A DNA stretch of 64,000 nt, from positions 4,216,001 through 4,280,000 of the forward strand of contig OW818679.1 in assembly GCA_942493145.1 (NCBI GenBank). The letters run 5' to 3'. The notes beneath the pieces were generated by a model, which saw only the letters and a program-made list of their open reading frames with translations, was not told the DNA's origin and made no database searches. Shown in pieces: positions 1 to 8,954 of the stretch. Each line of letters starts with the position of its first letter. Position 1 is the stretch's first letter. Made by a program: the position numbers and the translations under genes. This stretch comes from ENR-C20 sp942493145. Its GTDB lineage: Bacteria; Bacillota; Clostridia; Acetivibrionales; DTU013.

Positions 1-1250
1 TTAGTGGGTATTATAGCAAGCCCGGAACTCATGATCTGAAGTCGAGGGTTGATCTTTTGCCTGGCCTCTTCTTCAGTTATTCCAATTTTTTGTACGTCCC
101 TTTCAACATGGTTTGAAACATAAGCATTTGCCTCAAAGCCTGTTATTTCACCTGTATCCAGCGCAACCTTCACTTTGATGAGGTCCGGGTACACCGTAGC
201 CTCCTGTTGCTTGTAAGCATAATTGATGGTGGCAGTGCTGTCCTGGGTTAGATAATATGTGTCGATCATATCCTTATACCCCTTGCTCTCAAGAAAATCC
301 AATCCTGCCTTCTTTGCCTCATCCATGGACAACTTTTGCCCTGTACCGGGCCTGTTATAGAGCATCCACAGAACATGGCCGCCTTTCTGTGTAATGCCGA
401 TATTGATTTTCTGATCCTCCGGCAGGTCTTTCAACGTCACTTCGTAGCTGTAGGATTTAATCGCCCCTGTATCATTACGGCCCACATCCTTGATCTCACT
501 AACCCTGTCCTCGCCCAGAAAGCTCTTAACCCGCTCCTTCGCCTTTTCTGAGTCAATTTCGTCACCCGTCAGCCCTCTTGCTTCCTTTGAAACCATATGG
601 TCTGAAAATGGTCCGTCATAAATCAGGGTAGGATAGTCCTGAAAGGTCTCATTAAGCTTCTCCACCTGCTGCAGGGATTTCTCCGACGAGACTTTGGTGA
701 AAAGACCTGTTCCCTTGTTTGCCAGCTCTCCCCATTTCAGCCGTCCTTCCCCCAGGCTGTTCTGAAGGTTCTCCAGGTTATCTCCCAGTGATATGGAATA
801 ATCATAAAGCTTCTCTATAGTACTGTATTGCTCCTCTGAAAGCGGCTTTCCTCTGATGTTCTGATTGTTCAGGGAATTACTTATATCGCCGACCTGTGTC
901 AGGAACTTTGAGGTATTTGCCAATACCGGCTGCGATACCGGAAGCTGGCCCAGGTTTGTTTGGGCAAGGTTCGCCTGTCCCCAGGCTGCCTGAAGTGTTG
1001 AGGCTGTTTTAGCAGGAGTTGATGCAACAAGTGACTTTGCCAAAAGAGTCTCTACATTCTCAACATAGCCTACCATATCATAAAATGCCCTGTTATACTG
1101 GTTGTCAAGCTCCTGTCTGAGGTTTGATGCATGCTTGTATTGATAAATTCCCCAGACGGACACCACTCCAATTATAACTATTACAATACTGTACATCTTC
1201 CTGTCCGAAAGCCTTCTCTTAAAATCAAGCAGTTTCTCCCTTATACCCAA
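1..1250 (-). CDS. ypeB: Germination protein YpeB, C-terminus cut by window edge
   Basis: YpeB is a spore inner-membrane/cortex protein that stabilises the cortex-lytic enzyme SleB and is needed for cortex breakdown at germination. The frame is open from a TTG at 1250 to the window edge, giving 416 residues of a protein usually about 450 long, so only the extreme C-terminus is missing. A GGAGG lies 8 bases before the TTG. One N-terminal membrane segment (about residues 18-34, SIVIVIIGVVSVWGIYQY) is followed by a helical region and then C-terminal PepSY-like domains containing a KGGHVLWMLYNR stretch. SleB normally precedes YpeB in one operon, but the gene upstream here is divergent, so sleB is not upstream in cis. 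The assignment rests on the whole protein pattern. Confidence 0.88.
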   Translation of the reverse strand, partial: MGIREKLLDFKRRLSDRKMYSIVIVIIGVVSVWGIYQYKHASNLRQELDNQYNRAFYDMVGYVENVETLLAKSLVASTPAKTASTLQAAWGQANLAQTNLGQLPVSQPVLANTSKFLTQVGDISNSLNNQNIRGKPLSEEQYSTIEKLYDYSISLGDNLENLQNSLGEGRLKWGELANKGTGLFTKVSSEKSLQQVEKLNETFQDYPTLIYDGPFSDHMVSKEARGLTGDEIDSEKAKERVKSFLGEDRVSEIKDVGRNDTGAIKSYSYEVTLKDLPEDQKINIGITQKGGHVLWMLYNRPGTGQKLSMDEAKKAGLDFLESKGYKDMIDTYYLTQDSTATINYAYKQQEATVYPDLIKVKVALDTGEITGFEANAYVSNHVERDVQKIGITEEEARQKINPRLQIMSSGLAIIPT

Positions 1251-1270
1251 AGCTCTACCTCCAATTGTTC

Positions 1271-1305
1271 TGGTATTTCTGATTTGTACTGGTATTTCTG
1301 ATTTG
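1271..1305. repeat. Short tandem direct repeat upstream of ypeB
   Basis: Two identical 16-base copies of TGGTATTTCTGATTTG lie 19 bases apart in the divergent intergenic region between ypeB and the glycosyltransferase gene. It could be a replication-slippage duplication or a paired regulator site. Nothing in the sequence decides between these. Confidence 0.7.
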
Positions 1306-1414
1306 CATTATTATTTTCTGTCAAGTCGCTGAAAATATTCCACATTTACCGATTAGTTTGTGAAGATTCGGTTATAACTATTTCTGAAGGGATTTCAAAC
1401 AGGAGGTACGACCG

Positions 1415-2569
1415 ATGAAGGTGTTGTTCCTGTCAGCATCTACCGGCGGAGGACATTATAAAGCCGCAGAAGCATTGTATGAACAAATCGAACTCAAGCA
1501 TCCCGGTTCCGGGTCTGTGATAATTGATGCCATGAAGGCTGTCAGCCCCCATGTTGACAGGCTTATTGTCAATACATATCTGGGCACCATCAAGAACGCG
1601 CCCTACCTGTACAGCACTCTTTACAGGCTGGCAGAATCCGGGCAGGGTCTCTGCAATGCTGCAAGAAACCTGAATGGCCTGCTCTCCGGAAGGCTACTGG
1701 ATTTGGTAAATATGCAACAGCCTTCGGTAATTGTCTGCACCCATACCCTCCCACTCCAGATGCTTTCCTGCCTCAAATCCAAAGGAAGGCTCAATGTACC
1801 TGTCGTGGCTGTGGTTACTGATTTCGCAAACCACATGTTCTGGAAGCTCGAGGGTGTGGATGCTTATGTGGTCGCCCATGATAGGATCAAGTCCGAAATG
1901 TCCCAAATGGGGATTCCTGAGGAAAAGATATTTGCTTTCGGCATTCCCATATCCAGGCACTTCGTCAATAAAACAGACAGGCCTCGTATATTGTCTGAAA
2001 TAGGCCTGCGGCAAAAACCCACTTTACTTGTAATGGGGGGCAGCCTTGGCCTTGGTTGTGTTGAACGTATATTCGAAGAGCTGTTAAAGATCGGACGGGA
2101 TATACAGGTGATTGCGGTTGCAGGGAGGAATGCCGGGCTGAAAGCCAGGCTGGACGAGCTTTCTAAAGATTTCACCGGAAGGGCGAAAGTTTTTGGATAT
2201 ACCGACAGAATTCCAGATCTTATGGGGATCTCCGATTATTTTGTTACGAAGCCTGGAGGAATGGCAATTTCTGAAGCACTTGCAAAAAGTGTACCCATCC
2301 TGCTTCTTCCGCCGTTGCCAGGGCAGGAAGAGAAAAACGCCGGGTTTTTGACCGGCATGGGAGCTGCCATACGTCTCGTTCCGGCGGGTAACCCCGGATA
2401 TTTTAAGGAAGTATTCAACGACATCCTGGACCATCCCGAAATTGCCCGGGAGACTGCAAGTAAAGCTCAAACACTGGCCAGGATGGATTCTACGGATAAA
2501 ACCATTTCATTACTTGAGGAAATGGGCAGATACGGCATCCTTAATTCGGAAACAGCCTCCTCGCTTTGA
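1415..2569 (+). CDS. Processive diacylglycerol glycosyltransferase-type enzyme (MGDG synthase/UgtP family)
   Basis: This 384-residue GT28-type enzyme probably transfers sugar from a UDP-sugar to diacylglycerol to make membrane glycolipid, the anchor precursor for lipoteichoic acid in Firmicutes. The N-terminus has the MGDG-synthase signature LSASTGGGHYKAAEAL (residues 6-21). The C-terminal half has the nucleotide-sugar-binding pattern, with VMGGSLGLG (about residues 207-215) and a KPGGMAISEAL loop (about 280-290). No membrane segment is evident, as expected of a peripheral enzyme. The start has a good AGGAGG upstream. The gene is monocistronic and divergent from ypeB, and its last 29 bases overlap the convergent lipoprotein gene. 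The sugar and the number of transfers cannot be read from sequence. Confidence 0.85.
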   Translation: MKVLFLSASTGGGHYKAAEALYEQIELKHPGSGSVIIDAMKAVSPHVDRLIVNTYLGTIKNAPYLYSTLYRLAESGQGLCNAARNLNGLLSGRLLDLVNMQQPSVIVCTHTLPLQMLSCLKSKGRLNVPVVAVVTDFANHMFWKLEGVDAYVVAHDRIKSEMSQMGIPEEKIFAFGIPISRHFVNKTDRPRILSEIGLRQKPTLLVMGGSLGLGCVERIFEELLKIGRDIQVIAVAGRNAGLKARLDELSKDFTGRAKVFGYTDRIPDLMGISDYFVTKPGGMAISEALAKSVPILLLPPLPGQEEKNAGFLTGMGAAIRLVPAGNPGYFKEVFNDILDHPEIARETASKAQTLARMDSTDKTISLLEEMGRYGILNSETASSL

Positions 2570-3515
2570 CGTCATATCCCTGTAAAGAAGCATCTGCAAG
2601 GCTTATCGCCTTCACATATCCTATGGAGCTGCTGGAATACAACAGTTCCGAATTTTCACAGACGATTCCTGAGAAAACTGGCTTTTCAGAACCGGACCTA
2701 TAGAAAAAAAGAAGGTCACCTTCTCTTGCTTCTTCCAAACCAACTGAATCACCAATAGCAGATTGTCCGTCAAGATACCTGGGCGCCTGTATTCCGTTGA
2801 TCAGGGCGCAGACATATGTCAAACCGGCTGAATCCAGCCCCTGTGAGCTTATACCGTTCAGCAGGAAACTCATACCTTTGAATTTTTTTACAGTTGAAGC
2901 AAAATCCTTCCCTGTGGTCATGGAGATATCACTTCCCTTGTCAACATGGATCATACCGCTGCCACTCAACCAACCAGTTTTATTACCAGGCAAATAAACC
3001 TCATAAGCATCTCCACTCTCATTAAAGACTATGAATTCCGTGCCCATAACCACCTCCTCAAGAGTCACACCTCCTGAAGGTTTTGAATACACGATTTTCT
3101 CTCTGCTGGTTATGATTATCCTGTGGGTATAGCTCCTGCCATATATGCTTGAAACGTCGTTAATTACGTATTTTGACTTGATCCATCCGCTGCTCCCGTC
3201 CACAGCGTTAACCTCGTACCAGCCCTCTTGCTTTCCAACAATGCTTACAGGCTGGTTGTACAGTACCTGGGATACTCTCTGTGTTTTGACGTCCGGCTGT
3301 TCAAATAGATCGCATACCGCTTCGTTTATAACGGCAGCATTATCATCCATAACAATTCCATCAACAGCACCGGCTGCCTCCGCCACAACAACCACTGCCT
3401 CCTGACCATCGCCAGATGGACTTTTTTCGTTCCTTTCACAACCGGCAAATGAACTTATTGATATCAAAAGTATAATAAATATAAGAATTGTAATCATCTT
3501 TGATCTTTTATACAT
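2541..3515 (-). CDS. Lipoprotein with SH3 domain and degenerate NlpC/P60 domain
   Basis: This 324-residue protein has a lipoprotein signal peptide ending in a lipobox (SFAGC, Cys26), so it should be anchored outside the membrane. Residues of about 65-120 form a bacterial SH3 domain (LYNQPVSIVGKQEGWYEV...GWIKSKYV), and a second SH3-like stretch follows at about 130-190. The last 120 residues follow the NlpC/P60 fold pattern, with GISSQGLDSAGLTYV and EEAREGDLLFFYRSG. However, the catalytic Cys of the usual DCSG motif is Ser (DSAG), and the expected HxGIY histidine is Ser (FSGIV). It therefore probably binds peptidoglycan without cutting it. GGGAGG precedes the ATG. It is a single gene facing the glycosyltransferase gene. 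Confidence 0.8.
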   Translation of the reverse strand: MYKRSKMITILIFIILLISISSFAGCERNEKSPSGDGQEAVVVVAEAAGAVDGIVMDDNAAVINEAVCDLFEQPDVKTQRVSQVLYNQPVSIVGKQEGWYEVNAVDGSSGWIKSKYVINDVSSIYGRSYTHRIIITSREKIVYSKPSGGVTLEEVVMGTEFIVFNESGDAYEVYLPGNKTGWLSGSGMIHVDKGSDISMTTGKDFASTVKKFKGMSFLLNGISSQGLDSAGLTYVCALINGIQAPRYLDGQSAIGDSVGLEEAREGDLLFFYRSGSEKPVFSGIVCENSELLYSSSSIGYVKAISLADASLQGYDVKARRLFPN

Positions 3516-3568
3516 TTTTACCTCCCGTGTCGTCTTTATGCCAATGAATAGAACTATCCACGATGGTT

Positions 3569-5689
3569 CTACTCCAATATATGAATCGTGATGCCTCCTC
3601 CGGATATTTCTTCTGCAAGCTCCAATTCACGCTTCTTGCAAGTCAGCACTATGACCTGTCTGTCTATGCACATTTCTTTTAAATACACCATGGTCCGCCT
3701 TATCCGTTCATCATCATACTGTGAAAAAACCTCATCCATAATAATTGGCAGCTTCTCTCCCTCCGGTTCCAGGATATCCGCTGCAGCTATCCTCAAAGCC
3801 AGATAAAGCTGGTCTGCCGTGCCGCCACTAAGTAATGCTGCATTTTTAACCTCACCATTCTCCGGTGTGACCGTCATCAGTCTTAAACCATCATCAGCCT
3901 TAAGCTCGCTGTATCTTTCACCGGTCATACTACTGATGATGCCGCTCATTTTTATATCGAGGGCAGGTGAAAAGCTTTTACGGATGTCGGCCGCCGCTGC
4001 CTGCAAATTCTCAAGAGCAATACTCAGTGCAGCGCCTTTTTCATCAAACATCTTCTTTTTCTCCAGGAGAGCTGCGATTTCCTCGTCAATCCTCTGAAGC
4101 TCGTCACCATCATCACTGCTGTCCCTGCTTAACGTCTCATATTCCCTTATATCGAGAGAAGACTGTGAAAGGTTGCTATCGACCGCTTCAATGGAATATT
4201 CCCAGGATTCCTCCAGCCACTTTGTATCCGCTTCGGTCAGGGTCTGGCGGAGACTGTCCGTATCAAAGAAGTCGACACCCAGCGCATAATCTGCATAATT
4301 GGCTACTACTGTGTCAATGTCTTTTTCCAGTGTCCTTTCCATCCCAAATGCTTCCCGCTGAGCTGCGGCATACTCAGCTTCCACAGCGGGCACCCCGTCA
4401 AGGACCTTTCCGCAGGAAAGCGCGGCAACACTATACATGTCTTTTATCCTGTCGTTAAGGGCCGCCAGCTTCTCAAGACTATTTCCACATTCTTCAGTAC
4501 CCCGGTGCATTTGCCTTTCAGTGTTTTCCTCAGTACCCACCGGCAAATTCCCGATCTTCAATGAACCGATTTTTGAAATTACGCGGAAGATTACCACTGC
4601 AATTATCAACACTGCCACAGGCGCAATGTAATACCGGTATTGGGGCTGAATCTGCTGCAGCCCCAGGTACTGCAGCCTGTCTGTGAATACGGCTGCTCCA
4701 CCTGCAATCATCAGAGCAATGGCGGTATAAATCAGAACCCACCACTTCCGTTTTCGTGAACGTGTCCTGGAAACCCTGGTCATTCCTCCGCTCAGGGCAC
4801 CTTCACTCAGGGCTCTTAGCTCAAGATCCGCCGCTGTTATTTCCGCCTGGATTTCTTTCAGCTCCGCCAGTACTGTTCTCAGTTCTTTTGCTATCTTCTT
4901 TCTCTCATCCAGTTTCTTTCTTTGCCTTATAAGCTCTCCCGTATCCTTCAGGAAAGCCTGCTCCTTCTGTTTCAGTACCTTCTCATTCCTCAGTTGGGTA
5001 AGCATATTTGAATTTCCACAGCTTACTTCCTTCTTTTTGACAGCCTGTAATCTTTCAATATTCAGTTCTTTCAGACGTGCTTCAAGAAGGTCTGCCGGCT
5101 GGGTCGTCGTCCTGCCTGTTCCGAGATTTTTCTTTATAGCTTCTTTTAGCGCATTTTCCGCATTTTTGAGAGATACATCCTCATAACCTGTCTGGCTTAT
5201 ATTTGCAAGCCTGACCAACAATCCACCGCTGCCTTCTCCATCCAACCGCGTCTCCAGTTGTTTGATGAAAATGGTTTTTTCAAAACAGTCCTCGGGCATA
5301 CCCATATGCATTTCGGCAAATAGTGGTTGTTTGTCCCGCATCGCTGGAAAGCTGCCCGAAATATCGTTGAAGCTGCTATCATAAATGACTGCAGTGCCCT
5401 TGTCAAAATCCCTTTCGACCCTGAATCTTTGTCCATTCCCCAGCGAATATTCCATAACGCCTGCATAACTATTGGCAGACCAGGGCCTGAGCCTGTTCAA
5501 TTGTGCAGGGAGACCCTCTTTCGATGCCCTGCCCCCCTTCAAGCCATAAAACATTGCTTTTATAAAGAGCTGTAATGTGGTCTTTCCAGCTTCATTTGAT
5601 CCGTATATAACATTTAGTCCGTCCGAAAGCTGGAACTGCCTGTCTTTGAACTTTCCAAAGCCTTTTATCTCAAGCTTCCCGATCTTCAT
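3569..5689 (-). CDS. YhaN-like SMC/Rad50-type ATPase with membrane hairpin
   Basis: This 706-residue protein has a Rad50/SbcC-type split ATPase: Walker A GSNEAGKTT near residues 31-39, signature LLSGGTADQLYLALR near 630-645, and Walker B LPIIMDEVFSQYDD near 660-672. Between the ATPase halves are coiled coils, interrupted at about residues 315-370 by two hydrophobic segments (WWVLIYTAIALMIAGGAAVF and YYIAPVAVLIIAVVIF). Membrane segments at this place are a feature of YhaN proteins. The position after Walker B that carries the switch histidine in many relatives reads LTCKKRE. It starts inside the ATGA overlap with the upstream metallophosphoesterase gene, so the two are translationally coupled. 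It probably acts in DNA end processing or repair, by analogy with SbcCD. Confidence 0.83.
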   Translation of the reverse strand: MKIGKLEIKGFGKFKDRQFQLSDGLNVIYGSNEAGKTTLQLFIKAMFYGLKGGRASKEGLPAQLNRLRPWSANSYAGVMEYSLGNGQRFRVERDFDKGTAVIYDSSFNDISGSFPAMRDKQPLFAEMHMGMPEDCFEKTIFIKQLETRLDGEGSGGLLVRLANISQTGYEDVSLKNAENALKEAIKKNLGTGRTTTQPADLLEARLKELNIERLQAVKKKEVSCGNSNMLTQLRNEKVLKQKEQAFLKDTGELIRQRKKLDERKKIAKELRTVLAELKEIQAEITAADLELRALSEGALSGGMTRVSRTRSRKRKWWVLIYTAIALMIAGGAAVFTDRLQYLGLQQIQPQYRYYIAPVAVLIIAVVIFRVISKIGSLKIGNLPVGTEENTERQMHRGTEECGNSLEKLAALNDRIKDMYSVAALSCGKVLDGVPAVEAEYAAAQREAFGMERTLEKDIDTVVANYADYALGVDFFDTDSLRQTLTEADTKWLEESWEYSIEAVDSNLSQSSLDIREYETLSRDSSDDGDELQRIDEEIAALLEKKKMFDEKGAALSIALENLQAAAADIRKSFSPALDIKMSGIISSMTGERYSELKADDGLRLMTVTPENGEVKNAALLSGGTADQLYLALRIAAADILEPEGEKLPIIMDEVFSQYDDERIRRTMVYLKEMCIDRQVIVLTCKKRELELAEEISGGGITIHILE

Positions 5690-6801
5690 AGTATCTCACC
5701 CAGGTCTATCGCTTCCATTCCGTAATATAGTGCTTTTTTCACAAGGGCTTTCTGTCCGCTTTCGGTAGTTACATCAATACATTGCAGCATCTTCCTGACG
5801 AAAGCGCCCCTTAGCCCCGGCTCGGCGGCAATCTCGGTAAAATTAAAGTCGGGTAGGGTTTCATCCGCTACCCTTATAAAAAAGACTCCCTCAGAAAGAG
5901 CAGACGCAATCATTACAGTATCAGGAGTGAAGCCTTTATCAACATACCCTTTTATTGAAACATTAAAAAGATCCTCCGGATTTTCTTTAAGAAGCGCCTC
6001 AGCGGAGACTCTTTCAATTATATCCTCATCCGATCTGCAACCCGTTACATCAATATCCACTTTTCTGTATCTTCTGCCGCATGATTTTATAAATTCAGAG
6101 GTTATGCCTCCCTTATCCGTTCCATCCTTAGTAATGGATACCATGAACCAGCCATGATCTCCTACTTCGTCAAAGCCAAGGGGTTCAGGACTTCCTGGAT
6201 TGAATACAATACCACAGTCGCCCCCTGCCTCCAATACGTTATGGAAGTGTCCCATGGCAATGTAATCCATACCCGAGCTGCACAGGCTCTTACCCGACAC
6301 CGGATTGAAAACATTTTTTCCCACAGTTAAATCAAGGGTCCCATGTAACAGCATTATATTTATGTATTGGGGATCGGGCACCAGTGCCGTTTCTGAAGGG
6401 AAACCGGCATAAATACGGACTCCTGCTTGCTCCAAACCCGCGAAACAGCTCCCCTCCTCAAGAATATGCACGTTGGACGGCCAGGCTGTTTTTACGTAAC
6501 CACAGCCAGGGACAAGCGGATCGTGGTTTCCTGGTATAATGAGGACACATATGTCCTTAAGCTTCTCGAATTCGCGGCATACATAATTTAAGGTTGATTC
6601 CCTTATGTAGCCATGTTCATATAGATCCCCGGATATCAACAGTAAATCCACCTGATCATTTGAAGCGGCAGCTGTAATCTCCCCAAAAACCTTCTTAAGT
6701 TCCTGCCTGCGTATGGATGATTTCCCGTGATCCGATCCGAGCGAAGTGAAAGGCATGTCGAGATGAATATCGGCACAATGGAGCAGTTTAACCTTTTTCA
6801 G
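5686..6801 (-). CDS. Metallophosphoesterase, SbcD/YhaO family, probable CTG start
   Basis: This calcineurin-like phosphoesterase is the expected nuclease partner of the ATPase that follows it. Metal-binding motifs in order are CADIHLD (DxH, residues 8-14), SGDLYEHG (GD), PGNHDP (GNHD), LLHGTLDL and MGHFHN (GHxH). The first ATG in frame (6756) would remove the DxH motif, which is required for metal binding, so translation must start upstream. The only reasonable candidate before the in-frame TGA is CTG at 6801, which sits 8 bases after a perfect GGAGGT. That start gives 371 residues beginning MKKVKLLHCADIHLD. The 5' end overlaps the acpS 3' end by 14 bases. The function call is firm; the start codon is inferred from motif and ribosome-binding site. 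Confidence 0.85.
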   Translation of the reverse strand: MKKVKLLHCADIHLDMPFTSLGSDHGKSSIRRQELKKVFGEITAAASNDQVDLLLISGDLYEHGYIRESTLNYVCREFEKLKDICVLIIPGNHDPLVPGCGYVKTAWPSNVHILEEGSCFAGLEQAGVRIYAGFPSETALVPDPQYINIMLLHGTLDLTVGKNVFNPVSGKSLCSSGMDYIAMGHFHNVLEAGGDCGIVFNPGSPEPLGFDEVGDHGWFMVSITKDGTDKGGITSEFIKSCGRRYRKVDIDVTGCRSDEDIIERVSAEALLKENPEDLFNVSIKGYVDKGFTPDTVMIASALSEGVFFIRVADETLPDFNFTEIAAEPGLRGAFVRKMLQCIDVTTESGQKALVKKALYYGMEAIDLGEIL

Positions 6802-7204
6802 TCAAACCACCTCCCGGGTCTTTTCCTGTTTCTATTACGACATTTGCAACTGCGTACAATTTACAATGCGAAAGACTTATTGATATGTCCAGGCAGGAGG
6901 CGCCTGCGGCAAATTCACCCGCAGAAGTGGAAAGAACCACATACGGTCTTCCGGATGTGTCATTACACACCTCAATATCCTTCCAGCCGATCGTGCCGCC
7001 AATTCCGGTACCAAGTGCTTTAGCCACGGCTTCCTTTGCAGCAAACCTGGCGGCATAGCTTTCATACCTTGCCGCTTTCCTGCCTTCGCAATAGGCTATC
7101 TCACCATCTGTAAAAATTCTGTTCCTGAAACCCAGCCCCAGGGATTCAAAGGATTCCCTGATTCTGTCGATCTCAACAATATCAACACCACACCGGATTG
7201 CCAT
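6788..7204 (-). CDS. acpS: Holo-[acyl-carrier-protein] synthase
   Basis: AcpS moves 4'-phosphopantetheine from CoA to the serine of apo-ACP and so activates fatty acid synthesis. The 138-residue protein shows both family signatures: GVDIVEIDRI (residues 6-15, with the metal-binding Asp) and ARFAAKEAVAKALG (about 52-65, with the metal-binding Glu), followed by W-x-D-I-E-V and the closing ISLSHCKLYAVA. AGGGAG lies 8 bases before the ATG. It is slightly longer than the usual 120-125 residues because of a Gly/Lys-rich tail (DPGGGLTEKG). That tail is the part overlapping the next gene's ribosome-binding site. It sits in a leftward run with fapA upstream and the phosphoesterase/ATPase pair downstream. 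Confidence 0.95.
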   Translation of the reverse strand: MAIRCGVDIVEIDRIRESFESLGLGFRNRIFTDGEIAYCEGRKAARYESYAARFAAKEAVAKALGTGIGGTIGWKDIEVCNDTSGRPYVVLSTSAGEFAAGASCLDISISLSHCKLYAVANVVIETGKDPGGGLTEKG

Positions 7205-7257
7205 TTACAAAACTCCCTGTCATCTTTATCTTTAGCGTAACTATCTTTCAAGCTGCA

Positions 7258-8847
7258 TTACAGCTCCTTTATAACCCCATCCTGCACAAAATACCTTGTG
7301 CTGAGCTTTTCTGCATTTATTTCTTTCATATGCCCCTTTATCTCAATCTGGGTGTTTGGATAAACTTTCTTAAGTATTGTAATTTCACCTTCTCCCAATG
7401 TCTTGAGATAATTGAGATGGTTTTTTCTTTCATCTTCTAGCTGTTTGACCTTGTCCTTGATCTCGAAATACCTGTCCTTGATTTTTTCGAAGGTTAAAAG
7501 CTGTTCCTTGGACAAATCGGATATACCAGTATACACTGCAATTTCCAGCTTCGCTTTATTCATCTCCGCCTTCCTGGCTTCAACCTCGGCGCAGAGTTTT
7601 TCGTAGCTGCGTTTAAGCATTTCCCTGCTGAAACCCGATACGTTTATGATGGTCCTTTTTTCACTTACTGCGCCAACGAATGATGAGACGACCTTATATT
7701 CAGCCTGTATATCCCCTCCAATGATCTGCCCTTTTGAAGAATCAAGAATGACTTCCTTTGCTTTTATACTGCTGTTCAGGCAATAGAAGCCAATATGAAC
7801 GCTTCCTTCACATATTATGGTGGTGTCCGAAACAAATTTGGTATATATGTTCTTTTTGCTTCTGATTACGGCCTTGTTCTTACCTGCAATGCCGCCCTTT
7901 ATGTAAATATTTCCTTCTCTGCTTATTATGTCCTTGACACTCCCTAAACCGAAATCCCCAAGGATTTCTATGTCTCTACTGGCTATGACGGAAAAGTTGT
8001 CTTCTATCGTCCCTTTTACAGTAAGAAACCCGTCGAAATCAATATTTCCCGTTTTGAAATCGATATTACCGCTGATTTCCAGATGGTTTGAAACCCCGAT
8101 TCTGTCTCCCTCAAAATGGACAGCCCCGGAATTGATGGCATAGAGATAGGTTTTTCCGTTCTTGAATTCTTCCCTGACGGTTTTTTTATCATAAACCAGA
8201 GGAATCAGCTTTCCCTTGCCTGGCAGTATTGAAGCTCCCCTTACAGTTTTGCCGGATTTACCGATTGTTGGTTCGATGCGTTCTCCCAGCCAATCTCCGG
8301 CATTTACCCTGTTTATCAGACTCAATTCATAATGGTCGACATTGCCGTCTTCCTTGACCTCTGGCTTTATATCCGAAAGCTTGTACATTTCAATTACAGA
8401 ATCTTCACCATCTACAGCAGCGATTCCCTCTGCAACAGTCATTTTCGTGTTATTGGACAGATTGTTAAGAAGAAGTGCGGTGTTGATACCATAGGCAATT
8501 CCCTTTTCCTTGAGTTTTCTTAATATCTCGGTGAAAAGGTCATCCTTCCGGCTACCCTCAAGCTCATCCGGAGACACACTCAATGTAACATATGCCTTAA
8601 GTTCATCTTCGGAAAGCTCTATACAGATACGTTCCTTCATTTCCCCAAATTTTTCGGGCGGGCGAGGGGCATTTACCAGAGCGTTCCTTATGGACATGAT
8701 GCTCGTTATCCTTATTTCAGGATGATCAGACATCATTCTGTTGAACTGCTCCAGTGTCATCCCTTTTCTGAAGGATTCTATATAGTAATCGTCATTTTTT
8801 TTCGTAACCCTTAAATAATCGGACGAAAAAACAACATTCTGATGCAT
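7258..8847 (-). CDS. FapA (DUF342) family protein
   Basis: This 529-residue protein has an N-terminal alpha/beta region (to about residue 180) followed by the polymer-like beta-helix repeat region of FapA/DUF342 proteins (about 225-390). It is rich in short strands such as IDFKTGNIDFDGFLTVKGTIEDNFSVIASRDIEILGDFG broken by glycines. The last 130 residues are a long coiled coil (EKLCAEVEARKAEMNKAK...KDRYFEIKDKVKQLEDERK). No signal peptide or membrane segment is seen, so it is cytoplasmic. FapA in Vibrio affects flagellar pole localisation. The role of Gram-positive members is unknown to me, and no flagellar gene is nearby. AGGGGAG precedes the ATG by 8 bases. It may be co-transcribed with the upstream PspA cluster. 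Confidence 0.8.
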   Translation of the reverse strand: MHQNVVFSSDYLRVTKKNDDYYIESFRKGMTLEQFNRMMSDHPEIRITSIMSIRNALVNAPRPPEKFGEMKERICIELSEDELKAYVTLSVSPDELEGSRKDDLFTEILRKLKEKGIAYGINTALLLNNLSNNTKMTVAEGIAAVDGEDSVIEMYKLSDIKPEVKEDGNVDHYELSLINRVNAGDWLGERIEPTIGKSGKTVRGASILPGKGKLIPLVYDKKTVREEFKNGKTYLYAINSGAVHFEGDRIGVSNHLEISGNIDFKTGNIDFDGFLTVKGTIEDNFSVIASRDIEILGDFGLGSVKDIISREGNIYIKGGIAGKNKAVIRSKKNIYTKFVSDTTIICEGSVHIGFYCLNSSIKAKEVILDSSKGQIIGGDIQAEYKVVSSFVGAVSEKRTIINVSGFSREMLKRSYEKLCAEVEARKAEMNKAKLEIAVYTGISDLSKEQLLTFEKIKDRYFEIKDKVKQLEDERKNHLNYLKTLGEGEITILKKVYPNTQIEIKGHMKEINAEKLSTRYFVQDGVIKEL

Positions 8848-8954
8848 GGCAATATCTCCCCTGAAGGACGTAACATTAGCAAAGACAAAGTCCTATATAT
8901 ATAATCTAAAGTAATTCGACACGATAACTGTATATCCTTTATTTCGCATCTATT

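Noticed and set aside
336..551. A 71-residue plus-strand frame inside ypeB
   Set aside because: It is antisense to a well-supported gene and shows no recognisable domain.
1271..1305. Possible CRISPR-like repeat
   Set aside because: Only two 16-base copies with a 3-base gap; no spacer-sized intervals and no cas gene. The same holds for the repeats at 18025, 29664 and 31487.
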